DNA of 64,000 bases from Sphingobium lactosutens (GCF_013393185.1 NZ_QJQX01000063.1:1-64000), one strand, 5' to 3'; shown: positions 24,513-35,092, counted from the stretch's first letter. Translations and numbers: made by a program. Notes: generated from the sequence alone by a model not told the origin.

Positions 24513-27500
24513 GGCGCATCCCCCAGGCTGGCGAGGATCGAGTTGCGCCGCGTGCGCCACAGGCCGGCGGCCAGAAGCGCGGCAAAGCGCGCCTCCATCG
24601 CCGCCAGCGCGCCGGGATTAGCCTGCGCCAGGAAATCGCGCACCGCCGCCTGCCCGATCGTCGCATCATGATAGAGGTCGAACAGATGGTCCGGCACGCC
24701 TCCGGCTAGATGGGCGAACGCGCCCAGATGGTCGAGCGTCGCCGCCAGTTCCGCTCCGCCGCGAAAGCCGTGCCGCATCATGCCCTCGACCCAGCCGGGA
24801 TTGGCCGCCCGCGCCCGCACGACGCGCGCGATCTCCTCGGCCAGCGGCCGCGCGACCGGCCGTTCCGGGTCGCGCGCATCGAGATGGTAGAGCGCGGCCC
24901 TGCCCCCTGTCACACCCTGCGCGGCGGCAAAGCCAGCCTCATGCGCGGCATAGTCGGCTGCCAGCAGCAGGTCGGTTTCGGGCAGATCCTGCGCATGGAC
25001 GAAGGCGTCGGCGGCGGCGACGCGCGCGCGCAGGCCCGCATCATCCGCCTCGTCGCGATCCAGCGCATGGCGCGATGCCGCCAGCCACGCTTCCCCTGCC
25101 GCGCGCCGGCTATCGGCGGTGTAGCTGTCGGCGGCATCGCCCATGTTGAGGCCGTAGCGCCCCGGCTCCGGGCCATAAACGCGCGATGCCTGCGCGGCGC
25201 CGACGAAGGGGTTCCAATCGGTTGGCTCGTCCCGTTCGCACAACGCCCGCACCGCTTGCCCGAACAGCAAGGGCAAGGTCGGGAAGGCATCGCGGAACAG
25301 GCCCGACACGCGCAGGGTCACGTCGAGGCGTGGCCGGTCCATCATCGCGAGCGGCAGGATTTCCACTCCCTTCACCCGCTCCGACGCCAGATCCCAGACC
25401 GGCTTCGCGCCCAGCAGGTGCAGCGCCATGGCATAATCCTCGCCCGCCGTGCGCATCGTCGCCGATCCCCACAGGTCGACCACCAGCCCCCTGGGATAGT
25501 CGCCCTGGTCCTGCAAATGGCGGCGGATCAGTTCCTCCGCCAGCCGCACGCCCTGCGCATGGGCGGCGCGGGACGGAACGGCGCGGGGGTCGACCATGAA
25601 CAGGTTGCGCCCCGTCGGCAGCACATCGGACCGGCCGCGATGCGGCGAACCGGACGGACCGGGCGCGAGCCGACGCCCATCCAATGCCGCCAGCAGGCCC
25701 GCGCGCTCGGCCGCGCCCTGTTCGCCCCGACCGAAGACATGCAGGCCATCGCCATACTGGCTTTCCTTGATGTCGCAAACGAAGCGGTCGATCCGGCTGA
25801 TCGCCTCCGCCGGGGACATGGCGGCGTCGATGCCAAGGTCCGCCTCCAGCCCCAGCGCCCGCGCCTCGTCGCGAATGTCCGCCTGCAATCGTGTTCGTCG
25901 CGCCGGGTCGAGGCCATCGGCGTTGGAAAATTCATCGAGCAAAGTCTCGATCCGCCCCAACCCCGCACCCTCGCGCGACGGTGCGAGCGGCGGCGGCGCG
26001 TGACCAATCGTCACCGCGCCGGTCCGCCGCTTGGCCTGCGCCGCCTCGCCCGGATCGTTTACGATAAAGGGATAGAGTAACGGCGTCGGGCCGACCAGCG
26101 CCTCCGGCCAGCAGGCATTGGAAAGCGCAACCGCCTTGCCGGGAAGCCATTCCAGCGTGCCATGCGCACCCATATGGACCAGCGCGTCGATCCCTTGCTC
26201 CCGCAGCCAGAGGTAGAAGGCGACATAGGCATGGCGCGGGCAATGTGACAGGTCGTGATAGTTCTCGACCCGATCGACGCTCAGCCCCCGTTCGGGTTGC
26301 AGCGCCACCAGCACGCCGCCGCGCCGCACAGCCGAAAAGGCGAAGGCGCCATCCTGCGCGGCCGGATCATCCTCCGGTTCTCCCCAGGCCGCATGGAGGT
26401 CATCGCGCAACGATGCGGGCAAGGTCGCCAGCGCGTGGCGATAGTCGACCAGCGGCCAATATAGCCGCTCGACCTGAAGCGCACCCACCAGATCGCCCGC
26501 AGCCTCGACAGCATAGCCTGCCGCCGAAAGATCGCTCAGGATCGCCTCGGCCGATGCGATCGCATCCAATCCCACGGCATGGGCCATCTGATGTGCCTTG
26601 CCGGGATAGGTTGACAGGATCATCGCCAGCCGCCGCGCCGCCGCCGGTGTCGCAGCGAGCCGCACCCAGGCGATCACCCGCTCCACGATCGCATCGATCC
26701 GCGCCGGATCGGCCCGGTGCGCGCCGCGCACGAACTCCAGCGCGGCGTCGCGGACCTGCGCTTCCTTGAAACTCGCCACGCCCGCGAACAGCCGCCCATC
26801 GACTTCGGGCAGCACCACATGCATGGCGAGATCCGCCGGTGAAAGCCCGCGTGCCGATTCCTGCCAGGCCTGCCGCCCGGATGTCGCCAGCGCCAGTTGG
26901 AAGACGGGCACCCCTGCTCCGTCGAGCGGCGTCTTGCCATCCTCGCCCCGCGCCGAAAAGGCGGTGGCATTGACGATCGCGGCAGGACCGAACACGCGCA
27001 CCCAGCGCGCGATCCAGCCGCGTATGTCGTGCGGTTTGAGCGATGGGGCGAACAGACCGATCACATCGAAACCGCGCGCGGCGAAGCTGTCGCGCAAGGC
27101 CTCGAACGGGTGCATGTCGGCAGCGGTCAGATAGGATCGGTAGAAGACCAGAAGGATGCGGGGGCGCACCGCCGTCAGCGCAAAGGCTGCGGGGCATGTC
27201 ACGTCACCGTCCCAAGCGCCTACAATCGGCAAGGAGGGCGTCACCCCGGCAGGGCCGTCGATCAGCCCCGTTTCCCGCGCCAACAAGCCGAGCGCCGCCT
27301 GCGCCGCCGCCGCGCCGCCCTCATCGCAAAGCCGTGCCAGCGCTCGCAGCGTTTCGACCGGTACGGTCGACGCCGCATCCAGCCGCGCATCGGGGCGACC
27401 ATCGGCCGGCAACACCGCCAGCGCAATCCCGCGCGTCCGCGCCATCGCCTCGACCTGTTGCAGCCCATAGCTCCAATAGGATGCGCCGCCGATCAGCCGG

Positions 27501-27751
27501 ATCAGGATCGCCTTAGCGCCCGACAGCGTCCGGTCGATATAGGTATCGACCGACAGAGGATGCGCCAGCGTTGCCAGATTAGCGAGCCGCAGGGTCGGCA
27601 GCCCGCCCTGCGCCCGATGCCATCCCTCCGCGAACGCTCCCAGGTCGCTGTCCGAAAAGGACAGCAGCACGAGATCGGCGGGCGTCTGCCCCAGATCCTG
27701 CGGGACAGCCGCCTCCTCGATCCCGTGGGTCTCGCGGAAGATGACATGCAT
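24509..27751 (-). CDS. cobN: cobaltochelatase large subunit
   Basis: This 1080-residue ATP-dependent chelatase subunit inserts cobalt into hydrogenobyrinic acid diamide together with CobS and CobT, which are not in this window. Typical CobN/ChlH segments are FYRSYLTAADMHPFEALRDS, IVNATAFSARG, GAHGTLEWLPGKAVALSNAC, LYPFIVNDPGEAAQAKRRTG, DLWGSATMRTAGEDYAMAL and FRGGAELAATLDHLGAFA. It is somewhat shorter than the roughly 1,250 residues common in the family. It starts 9 bp after cobW and is ATGA-coupled to cobG. Confidence 0.94.
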   Translation of the reverse strand: MHVIFRETHGIEEAAVPQDLGQTPADLVLLSFSDSDLGAFAEGWHRAQGGLPTLRLANLATLAHPLSVDTYIDRTLSGAKAILIRLIGGASYWSYGLQQVEAMARTRGIALAVLPADGRPDARLDAASTVPVETLRALARLCDEGGAAAAQAALGLLARETGLIDGPAGVTPSLPIVGAWDGDVTCPAAFALTAVRPRILLVFYRSYLTAADMHPFEALRDSFAARGFDVIGLFAPSLKPHDIRGWIARWVRVFGPAAIVNATAFSARGEDGKTPLDGAGVPVFQLALATSGRQAWQESARGLSPADLAMHVVLPEVDGRLFAGVASFKEAQVRDAALEFVRGAHRADPARIDAIVERVIAWVRLAATPAAARRLAMILSTYPGKAHQMAHAVGLDAIASAEAILSDLSAAGYAVEAAGDLVGALQVERLYWPLVDYRHALATLPASLRDDLHAAWGEPEDDPAAQDGAFAFSAVRRGGVLVALQPERGLSVDRVENYHDLSHCPRHAYVAFYLWLREQGIDALVHMGAHGTLEWLPGKAVALSNACWPEALVGPTPLLYPFIVNDPGEAAQAKRRTGAVTIGHAPPPLAPSREGAGLGRIETLLDEFSNADGLDPARRTRLQADIRDEARALGLEADLGIDAAMSPAEAISRIDRFVCDIKESQYGDGLHVFGRGEQGAAERAGLLAALDGRRLAPGPSGSPHRGRSDVLPTGRNLFMVDPRAVPSRAAHAQGVRLAEELIRRHLQDQGDYPRGLVVDLWGSATMRTAGEDYAMALHLLGAKPVWDLASERVKGVEILPLAMMDRPRLDVTLRVSGLFRDAFPTLPLLFGQAVRALCERDEPTDWNPFVGAAQASRVYGPEPGRYGLNMGDAADSYTADSRRAAGEAWLAASRHALDRDEADDAGLRARVAAADAFVHAQDLPETDLLLAADYAAHEAGFAAAQGVTGGRAALYHLDARDPERPVARPLAEEIARVVRARAANPGWVEGMMRHGFRGGAELAATLDHLGAFAHLAGGVPDHLFDLYHDATIGQAAVRDFLAQANPGALAAMEARFAALLAAGLWRTRRNSILASLGDAP

Positions 27752-27760
27752 GTCGCGGGA

Positions 27761-28798
27761 TCAGTCCTGAAGGACTGCCCGGATCGCCGCTGGGTCAATG
27801 CGATCATGCTCGGCGATCACGACCAGCTGCGTCGCGCGCGCCTCGCCTGGACGCCAGGGCCGGTCATATTGGTGGCGGACGCGCGCGCCCACCGCCTGCA
27901 CCAGCAGCCGCATCGGCTTGCCGGCAACGGCAGCATAGCCCTTTACCCGCAATATCTGCTGTTCGCGCGCCAACCGGTCAATACGCGCCACCAGATCGGC
28001 CGGATCGGCAATGTCGCCCAGCGTGACGACGATGCTGTCGAAATCCTCATGCTCATGATCCTCCTCGCCATCATGGTGCGAGGGACGCGCCGCCAGATCA
28101 TCTTCGGCCGCCGCGCCAAGGCCCAGCACGACGCGCGGATCGATCACACCGTCGACCAGTTCGACCACGGGCAGCGGCCGGGGCGTTTCCGCCGCGATCA
28201 CCGCGCGCGCAGCCGCCACGCCTTCCGGCCCGGCCAGGTCCGCCTTGGTCAGCAGCACCATGTCAGCACAGGCAAGCTGATCCTCGAACACTTCGGACAG
28301 GGGCGTTTCATGATCGATGCCCGGATCGGCGCTACGCTGGGCGTCCAGCGCCGCCAGATCGGGGGCGAACCGGCCGTCCGCCACCGCCTCCGCATCGGCG
28401 AGCGCGATCACGCCATCGACGGTGATGCGCGACCGGATCGCCGGCCAGTCGAACGCCTTGAGCAAGGGCTTGGGCAGCGCCAACCCGGATGTCTCGATCA
28501 GGATATGGTCGGGCCGCGGTTCCAGCGCCAGCAGCGCCTCGACCGTCGGGATAAAATCGTCGGCCACGGTGCAGCAGATGCAGCCATTGGCCAGCTCGAC
28601 GATATTTTCCGCCGGGCAATCTGGGATGGCGCAGCTTTTGAGGATATCGCCATCGACCCCCAAAGTGCCGAATTCATTGACAACGACGGCCAACCGCCGC
28701 CCACCCGCATTGCGGATCAGATGGCTGATGAGCGTGGTCTTACCCGCGCCCAGAAAGCCGGTGACGATGGTCACGGGCAATTTTGCAAGATCGGTCAA
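27761..28798 (-). CDS. cobW: CobW-type metallochaperone GTPase
   Basis: This 345-residue COG0523 GTPase is thought to deliver cobalt to the chelatase. The Walker A is VTIVTGFLGAGKTTLISHL and the metal site CxCC is in NGCICCTVADDF. A switch segment LIETSGLALPKPLL and an Asp-rich G4 (LLTKADLAG) follow. A His/Glu-rich insert (HHDGEEDHEHEDFDS) before the C-terminal domain probably binds metal. A TTG start at 28798 is chosen because GGGGGAG lies 9 bases before it and the upstream 44 codons look non-coding and overlap leader structure. It is the first gene after the B12 riboswitch and 9 bp ahead of cobN. Confidence 0.9.
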   Translation of the reverse strand: MTDLAKLPVTIVTGFLGAGKTTLISHLIRNAGGRRLAVVVNEFGTLGVDGDILKSCAIPDCPAENIVELANGCICCTVADDFIPTVEALLALEPRPDHILIETSGLALPKPLLKAFDWPAIRSRITVDGVIALADAEAVADGRFAPDLAALDAQRSADPGIDHETPLSEVFEDQLACADMVLLTKADLAGPEGVAAARAVIAAETPRPLPVVELVDGVIDPRVVLGLGAAAEDDLAARPSHHDGEEDHEHEDFDSIVVTLGDIADPADLVARIDRLAREQQILRVKGYAAVAGKPMRLLVQAVGARVRHQYDRPWRPGEARATQLVVIAEHDRIDPAAIRAVLQD

Positions 28799-28809
28799 CC
28801 CGACAGACT

Positions 28810-28838
28810 CCCCCGCGCCGAACGACGACGGGCGGGGG
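28810..28838 (-). promoter_or_regulatory. hairpin covering the cobW ribosome-binding site
   Basis: On the minus strand CCCCCGC (28838-28832) can pair with GCGGGGG (28816-28810). The second arm contains most of the cobW Shine-Dalgarno GGGGGAG. A hairpin that hides the ribosome site is the classic output of translational cobalamin riboswitches, and the aptamer lies about 160 bases upstream. Confidence 0.55.
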
Positions 28839-29001
28839 CTTGCCGACGCCCCGATGGACGCCAGCCGGCGCGCGACGACGGGCGGGCGCGACGGCGCCCG
28901 GCATCCCGCACCGTGCAGCCCCAGCCACACGATTTCGTCGCTCAGACGGAAAACCTACCGTGCCCCGGCCATCCCCTGGACCAAAGCAAGAGCGACCAGA
29001 C

Positions 29002-29192
29002 GCCGGCAGGTCTCCTGGCTCGCGGGTCAGGGCTTGATGCACACCTTCCCGGACCGTTGGGTCCAGTGGCCGCCCTCGACAAGAGGGCCTGTGCATCGCG
29101 CTCGCCGCTTACAGTTGCAGGGACAGCCGCGGAATTGAAGGTCAAAACCCCCTCACCGCATTCCCATTTGAAGCCCCTTGCGGGGCACCGGC
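29002..29192 (-). promoter_or_regulatory. cobalamin riboswitch (AdoCbl aptamer)
   Basis: Read leftward, the region gives GGTGCC near its 5-prime end, then GGGAATGCGGTG, TTCCGCGGCTGTCCC, GCAACTGTAAGCGGCGAGC, GGCCACTGG with CCGGGAAGG, and the closing GAGCCAGGAGACCTGCCGGC. These are the conserved cobalamin aptamer segments in the correct order, including the B12 box (GCCACTG). It precedes cobW on the same strand and should shut down the cob operon when adenosylcobalamin is plentiful. Confidence 0.95.
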
Positions 29193-29304
29193 GCGATCAA
29201 CAACCGATGGAATATCCCATCGATCACGGGGGTGCATAGCTGCGCTTTGCCCCCTTGCCAAGCGGCACCCATGACATGGGGCCTACCGTCCTTGGGAATA
29301 GGGC

Positions 29305-29336
29305 AAAAAGGGCGTGACGGTCATCCCGCCACGCCC
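29305..29336 (-). terminator. terminator after ligC
   Basis: Read leftward, GGGCGTG (29336-29330) and CACGCCC (29316-29310) form a 7-bp stem around a 13-base loop, followed directly by five T residues (29309-29305). It lies about 80 bp past the ligC stop and upstream of the riboswitch, isolating the lig and cob operons. Confidence 0.8.
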
Positions 29337-29418
29337 TTCCCTGCGACCCCGAAGGGATTTGAAGCATTTGCTATTCCGGGCGGAACACCCGGCGACTCGG
29401 ACCGTCCGGGTCGAAGGC

Positions 29419-30357
29419 TCAGCCCAGCTGAGTCTCCAGTTCGCCCAGCACACGATAGCAGTCGAACACCTTGGCGACGCTCGAATTGGGATCGCGGCCT
29501 TCGCGGATTGCGCTGACGAATTCGCGGTCCTGCAATTCGATGCCATTGTTGGAGACGGCGACGCCGGCGAGGTCGATCGGCTCTTCCTTGCCATTCACCA
29601 GATCGTCGTAGCGGGCGATATAGGTGTCGGTGTCGCCGATATAGCGGAAGAAAGTGCCGAGCGGCCCATCATTGTTGAAGGACAGCGACAGGGTGCAGAT
29701 CGCGCCCGTCTCGCTCTTCAGCTGGATCGACATGTCCATGGCGATGCCCAGTTCCGGGTGGATCGGTCCCTGCATGGCGTGCGCCGCCACGATCTTGCCC
29801 GCCTGATAGGCGAACAGATCGACCGTATGCGCGGCATGATGCCACAGCAGATGGTCGGTCCAGCTGCGCGGCTCACCCTTCGCATTGATATTCTTGCGAC
29901 GGAAGAAATAGGTCTGGACGTCCATCTGCTGGACGTTGAACTCGCCGGCCTGGATGCGGTTGTGGACGAACTGGTGCGACGGGTTGAAGCGGCGGGTGTG
30001 GCCGACCATGCAGGTGAGGCCGGTTTCCTTCTGCTTGGCCAGAACGGCCTGTGCATCCTTCCAACTATCCGCCAGCGGAATTTCGACTTCGACATGCTTG
30101 CCCGCGTCCATGCAGGCGATCGCCTGCGCCGCGTGCATCTGGGTGGGGGTGCAGAGGATCACCGCGTCGACATCGTCGCGCGCCAGCGTCTCGTTGAGGT
30201 CCGTGGTGACATGGCCGATGCCATATTTCTCCGCGACCTTCTTCGTCGCGTCCAGTTCGCGGCCGATAATCGAGGTGACGGTCACACCGTCGATATTCTT
30301 GAGACCGTCGAGATGCTTTTCGCCAAAGGCGCCGGCACCGGCCAGGGCAATACGCAT
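29419..30357 (-). CDS. ligC: 4-carboxy-2-hydroxymuconate-6-semialdehyde dehydrogenase
   Basis: This 312-residue Gfo/Idh/MocA-fold dehydrogenase oxidises the ring-cleavage product (as its hemiacetal) to 2-pyrone-4,6-dicarboxylate. It begins MRIALAGAGAFGEKHLDGL (nucleotide site). It also has LCTPTQMHAAQAIACMDAGK, HVEVEIPLADSW, MVGHTRRFNPSHQ, QTYFFRRKN and GEPRSWTDHLLWHHAAHTVD, nearly the same as SYK-6 LigC as I recall it. It is the last gene of ligR-DUF1932-ligJ-A-B-C, separated from ligB by 162 bp containing a long inverted repeat. Confidence 0.95.
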   Translation of the reverse strand: MRIALAGAGAFGEKHLDGLKNIDGVTVTSIIGRELDATKKVAEKYGIGHVTTDLNETLARDDVDAVILCTPTQMHAAQAIACMDAGKHVEVEIPLADSWKDAQAVLAKQKETGLTCMVGHTRRFNPSHQFVHNRIQAGEFNVQQMDVQTYFFRRKNINAKGEPRSWTDHLLWHHAAHTVDLFAYQAGKIVAAHAMQGPIHPELGIAMDMSIQLKSETGAICTLSLSFNNDGPLGTFFRYIGDTDTYIARYDDLVNGKEEPIDLAGVAVSNNGIELQDREFVSAIREGRDPNSSVAKVFDCYRVLGELETQLG

Positions 30358-30378
30358 GGGAAACTCCGTATCTTAACT

Positions 30379-30508
30379 CCCCTCCCTTTCCAGGGATGGG
30401 TTGGGGGTGGGTACGATTGCATCAGCAATCGCCATTGACCTATGTGGGATAGGCTGGACGCTCGCTGCGCTCGCGACCCACCCCAACCCCTCCCTAGAAA
30501 GGGAGGGG
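30379..30508. repeat. long imperfect inverted repeat between ligB and ligC
   Basis: The arm at 30379-30411 and the arm at 30477-30508 are inverted copies of about 32 bp (with cccacccc and cctccct blocks), differing by one gap and two mismatches. The loop is about 65 bp. Each arm also folds on itself (cctccctttccagggatggg type). It resembles dispersed intergenic repeats of sphingomonads and could slow transcription or protect the upstream mRNA. Confidence 0.75.
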
Positions 30509-30519
30509 CTTTATTTTCG

Positions 30520-31863
<1,344 letters not shown>

Positions 31864-31867
<4 letters not shown>

Positions 31868-32889
31868 AGTCCCCTCTCCTTCAATTTTGCGTCGAGACGC
31901 GGGAAGACGCGACGGGCATTGCCTGCGAAGATCGCGGCGCGCTCCTCGTCACTGATCTCCAGCGCATCGACATAGCGTTTGGTGTCGTCGAAATAGAAGC
32001 CGGTGGTCGGGTCGATGCCACGCACCGCGCCGACCATTTCCGACCCGAACAGGATATTCTTGTTCTCGATCACGTCTGCCAGCAGATCGACGCCCGGCTG
32101 GTGATAGACGCAGGTGTCAAAAAAGATGTTGTTCATCAGGTGCGTCGAAAGGTCGGGCTTCTTGAGCATGTCGGCCAGACCGCGATAGCGACCCCAATGA
32201 TAGGGCACCGCGCCGCCGCCATGCGGGATGATGAAGCGCAGCGTCGGGAAATCCTTGAACAGGTCGCCTTCCAGCAACTGCATGAAGGCGATCGTGTCGG
32301 CGGCAATATAATAGCCACCGGTCGCATGCATCGCCGGATTGCAGCTGCCCGACACATGGATCATCGCCGGCACGTCCAGCTCGACCATCTTCTCGTAGAA
32401 GGGATACCAGTATTTGTCGGTCAGCGGCGGATGGGTGAAATGGCCGCCGCCCGGATCGGGATTGAGGTTGCACCCGATGAAGCCCAGCTCGTTGACGCAG
32501 CGCTCCAGCTCGGCGATCGAGTTGCTCATGTCGGCCTTCGGCGACTGGGGCAGCATGCACACGCCGACGAAAGTCTCGGGAAACATGGCCACGACACGCG
32601 CGATCAGGTCGTTGCAGCGGATCGCCCATTCCTTGGCCACCGCCTCGTCACCGACATGCGGCGCCATCGCCGACGCGCGGGGGGAGAAGATGGTGAGATC
32701 CGCGCCGCGTTCCTTGATCAGACGCAATTGGTTCGCCTCGATCGTCTCGCGGATTTCCCCGTCGCTGATCTCGGGATAGGGCGGACAGGGCGTGCCGGCC
32801 TTGAACGCCGCCTTCTGCTCCTCACGCCAGGCGTCGTGCCCCTTGGGCAATACGGTATAATGACCGTGGCAGTCGATAATCAGGCTCAT
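31864..32889 (-). CDS. ligJ: 4-oxalomesaconate hydratase
   Basis: This 341-residue amidohydrolase-fold, zinc-dependent hydratase forms 4-carboxy-4-hydroxy-2-oxoadipate. Metal ligands include His8 and His10 in IIDCHGHYTVLPKG. Other signatures are GCNLNPDPGGGHFTHPPLTD, MIHVSGSCNPAMHATGGYY, FIIPHGGGAVPYHWGRYRG and FDTCVYHQPGVDLL. Length equals the SYK-6 LigJ as I recall it. It is ATGA-coupled to ligA and begins 22 bp after the DUF1932 dehydrogenase gene. Confidence 0.95.
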
Positions 32890-32911
32890 GCACTCAACCT
32901 CAAAATATCGT

Positions 32912-33823
32912 TCATTCGGAAAGAAAATTCAGCTTGCCCGTCAGCCCTTCGGGCGGCGCCTTCATGCCCAGCGCGCCGATCGCCCGCTGCCGCGCGACCG
33001 TGCCGCGCGTCAGCGCCGCGCCGGTGCCCAGACCTTCGAGCGTCTTGACCACTTCCTCCATCTCGGCGGCGCGGCGGGTGCCATGCACCAGCATCCGGTC
33101 GAGATTATAGTCCGCCCGCGCCGCCCAAGGCCGGGCCTTTTCACTCGCATCGAGCGAAGCCAGCACTTCGTCCAGCACGTCCGCCGCATCCGCCGCAAGC
33201 ACGCACTCGGCGGTCAACGCCTCGATCCCCTTGACCATCACCGACCGGATCATCTTGATCGACGAGGCCCGGCCGACGCCTGCACCGACAACGCGGCTGT
33301 TGGTGAAGCCCAATGTGCGCAAAAGCTGCTCCGCTTCCCCGGCCCGCACGCCGCTCAACAGCAGCGGGACGTTGAGCCGCGCCGGATCGACCGGCGCCAT
33401 CACCGCAACGTCGACATAATGGGCGCCTGCTACCTCGATCGCCTGCGCCGCCGCCTGCTTGGTCTGCGGCGCGACGCTGTTGAGATCGCAATAGAGCGCA
33501 CCCGGTGCGATCAGCGCAGCGGCGGCTTCCGCCACGGCCAGCGCCTGATCCGCCGTCACCAGCGACAGGATCAGTCCAACCTTGCTGAGTGCACCCGCCA
33601 GAGCGAGCGCCGGCGACACGCCAGCATCGGCATAGGCCACCAGCATCGCATCGCGCGTCGCGGCATCATCCGTCTTGATATCAAAAACATGGGCGACTTC
33701 AGCCCAGTCCCCTGCCAGTGCAAAGGTAGACCCCGCTTCGCCGAACCCGATCAGACCAACTTCCTGCTCCATGACGGCAACGGATGACGCATCGGGCGAA
33801 GGGCGACCAATCGAATCCACCAT
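32912..33823 (-). CDS. NAD(P)-binding dehydrogenase with DUF1932 domain
   Basis: This 303-residue, 6-phosphogluconate-dehydrogenase-like protein has an N-terminal Rossmann fold (VGLIGFGEAGSTFALA, LILSLVTADQALAVA, YCDLNSVAP) and a C-terminal DUF1932 helical domain (KMIRSVMVKGIEALTAECVLAA). Family members reduce or oxidise beta-hydroxy acids. It lies between ligR and ligJ in the same direction, so it probably acts on a pathway intermediate or a related aromatic side product; no biochemical role is evident. The start may be ATG 33823 or the internal ATG 33772, which directly precedes the Rossmann motif. Confidence 0.78.
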   Translation of the reverse strand: MVDSIGRPSPDASSVAVMEQEVGLIGFGEAGSTFALAGDWAEVAHVFDIKTDDAATRDAMLVAYADAGVSPALALAGALSKVGLILSLVTADQALAVAEAAAALIAPGALYCDLNSVAPQTKQAAAQAIEVAGAHYVDVAVMAPVDPARLNVPLLLSGVRAGEAEQLLRTLGFTNSRVVGAGVGRASSIKMIRSVMVKGIEALTAECVLAADAADVLDEVLASLDASEKARPWAARADYNLDRMLVHGTRRAAEMEEVVKTLEGLGTGAALTRGTVARQRAIGALGMKAPPEGLTGKLNFLSE

Positions 33824-33837
33824 GAATCCATAAGAAT

Positions 33838-34989
33838 TTACGAACTCATATCTCCGGCGGATGCTTCGACGGCCGCCATGAACTGCTGCTGGAGGCGGGT
33901 CGGCCGCCAGTCGGCACGGGTCGTCAGGCCAATCGTCCGGCTGATCGCGCCTGGCGCCGGACCGATGTCCGCCAACAGCCCCGCCTCCAGTTCCAGCGCA
34001 AGTTGGTCATAGGACAGGAGCGTCAGATAATCGCCGCCGACCAGCAATTGCCGGATCGTCATCACCGACCCGCATTCGATCGGCACGGCGGGCAGGTCGC
34101 CGCCCAGTTCCGCAAATATCGCCCGCCATAATTGGCGCAGCGGCGTGCCTTCGGGCGGCAATATCCACGGAAAACGACGCAGCGCATCGGCGTCCCAGCC
34201 CTGTTCCAGCGGATGGCCACGTCGCGCCAATATGGTCGGCCGATCCTCGAACAAGGGCCGTTGGCCAAGGTCGAGCGCCAGCGCTGGATCGCGCAACGCG
34301 CCGATCATCATGTCGATCTCGCCATCGCGCAGCGGCCCCACCAGTTCGGCGTGCGAGCCTTCATGGACCGATATGTCGACCTGCGGAAAATCGGCGCGAA
34401 AACGGGCGATGGCGTCGGGCAGCAGCCGCGCGCGCGACAGCGGCATGGCCCCGACGAGAATGCGCCCGCCCTCTTCCCCCTTCAGGTCGGCCAGGTCCTC
34501 CAGCCCCTGCCGCAATTCCGCCAGTGCCAGCCGCAACCGCTGCGCCAGCGCCATGCCTGGCTTGGTCAGCGTCACCCCCCTGCCCCGCCGGTCGACCAAG
34601 CGGCTGCCTACGGCCAGCCCCAGATCGCCGACCGCCCGATGCAGGGACGGCTCCGCCACGCCCGTGACGGCGGCGGCGGCGGCATAGCTCCCCGCCCGCG
34701 CCAGCGCGACGAAGGCACGCACCTGCGCCGCCGTGACCCGGTTGCTGCCGATCAGCCGCAACGCCACGTCGATGCGCGGCTTCAGTCGCAGCGCCGCCTC
34801 CAGCGCCGCCATGCCGCCGGGCTGGCGGTCGAACAGCCGCACGCCCAGTTGCGCCTCCAGCTTGGCGATGCCCTGCGTCACCGCCGGCTGGGTCAGATTG
34901 ACCGCGCGCGCCGCCAGGCTGACGCTGCCCTGATCGACGACGGCGGCCATGGCGGCAAGGTGACGGATATTGAACTGATCGGGTTGCAT
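33838..34989 (-). CDS. ligR: LysR-family regulator with two N-terminal HTH domains (LigR-like)
   Basis: This 383-residue regulator has a first winged HTH at residues about 5-55 ([39 protein letters not shown]). A second LysR-type HTH follows at about 85-150 ([39 protein letters not shown]). The normal effector domain comes next ([40 protein letters not shown]). In SYK-6, LigR activates ligK-U-I and ligJ-A-B-C with protocatechuate as inducer. The gene is first in the leftward unit and divergent from ligK, as expected for autoregulation. Confidence 0.85.
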   Translation of the reverse strand: MQPDQFNIRHLAAMAAVVDQGSVSLAARAVNLTQPAVTQGIAKLEAQLGVRLFDRQPGGMAALEAALRLKPRIDVALRLIGSNRVTAAQVRAFVALARAGSYAAAAAVTGVAEPSLHRAVGDLGLAVGSRLVDRRGRGVTLTKPGMALAQRLRLALAELRQGLEDLADLKGEEGGRILVGAMPLSRARLLPDAIARFRADFPQVDISVHEGSHAELVGPLRDGEIDMMIGALRDPALALDLGQRPLFEDRPTILARRGHPLEQGWDADALRRFPWILPPEGTPLRQLWRAIFAELGGDLPAVPIECGSVMTIRQLLVGGDYLTLLSYDQLALELEAGLLADIGPAPGAISRTIGLTTRADWRPTRLQQQFMAAVEASAGDMSS

Positions 34990-34990
34990 G

Positions 34991-35006
34991 TTTGATGATT
35001 ATCAAA
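34991..35006. promoter_or_regulatory. candidate LigR operator TTTGAT-N4-ATCAAA
   Basis: A perfect inverted repeat with a 4-base centre lies immediately next to the ligR start codon (34989) and 87 bp upstream of ligK. It contains the T-N11-A pattern of LysR sites. Its location suggests ligR autoregulation and control of the divergent ligK unit. Confidence 0.6.
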
Positions 35007-35092
35007 ATTTAATGGGCTTGCGCCAGAACGGATTTGAGCATTGCCACGAAGCTGTCCATGTCGCTGTCCATCTTGGGAGAAGGAGCCGTTCC

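Noticed and set aside
26897..29239. Rightward open frame of about 780 codons across cobN, cobW and the riboswitch
   Set aside because: It runs antisense through two well-supported genes and a structured RNA, so it is an artefact of base composition.
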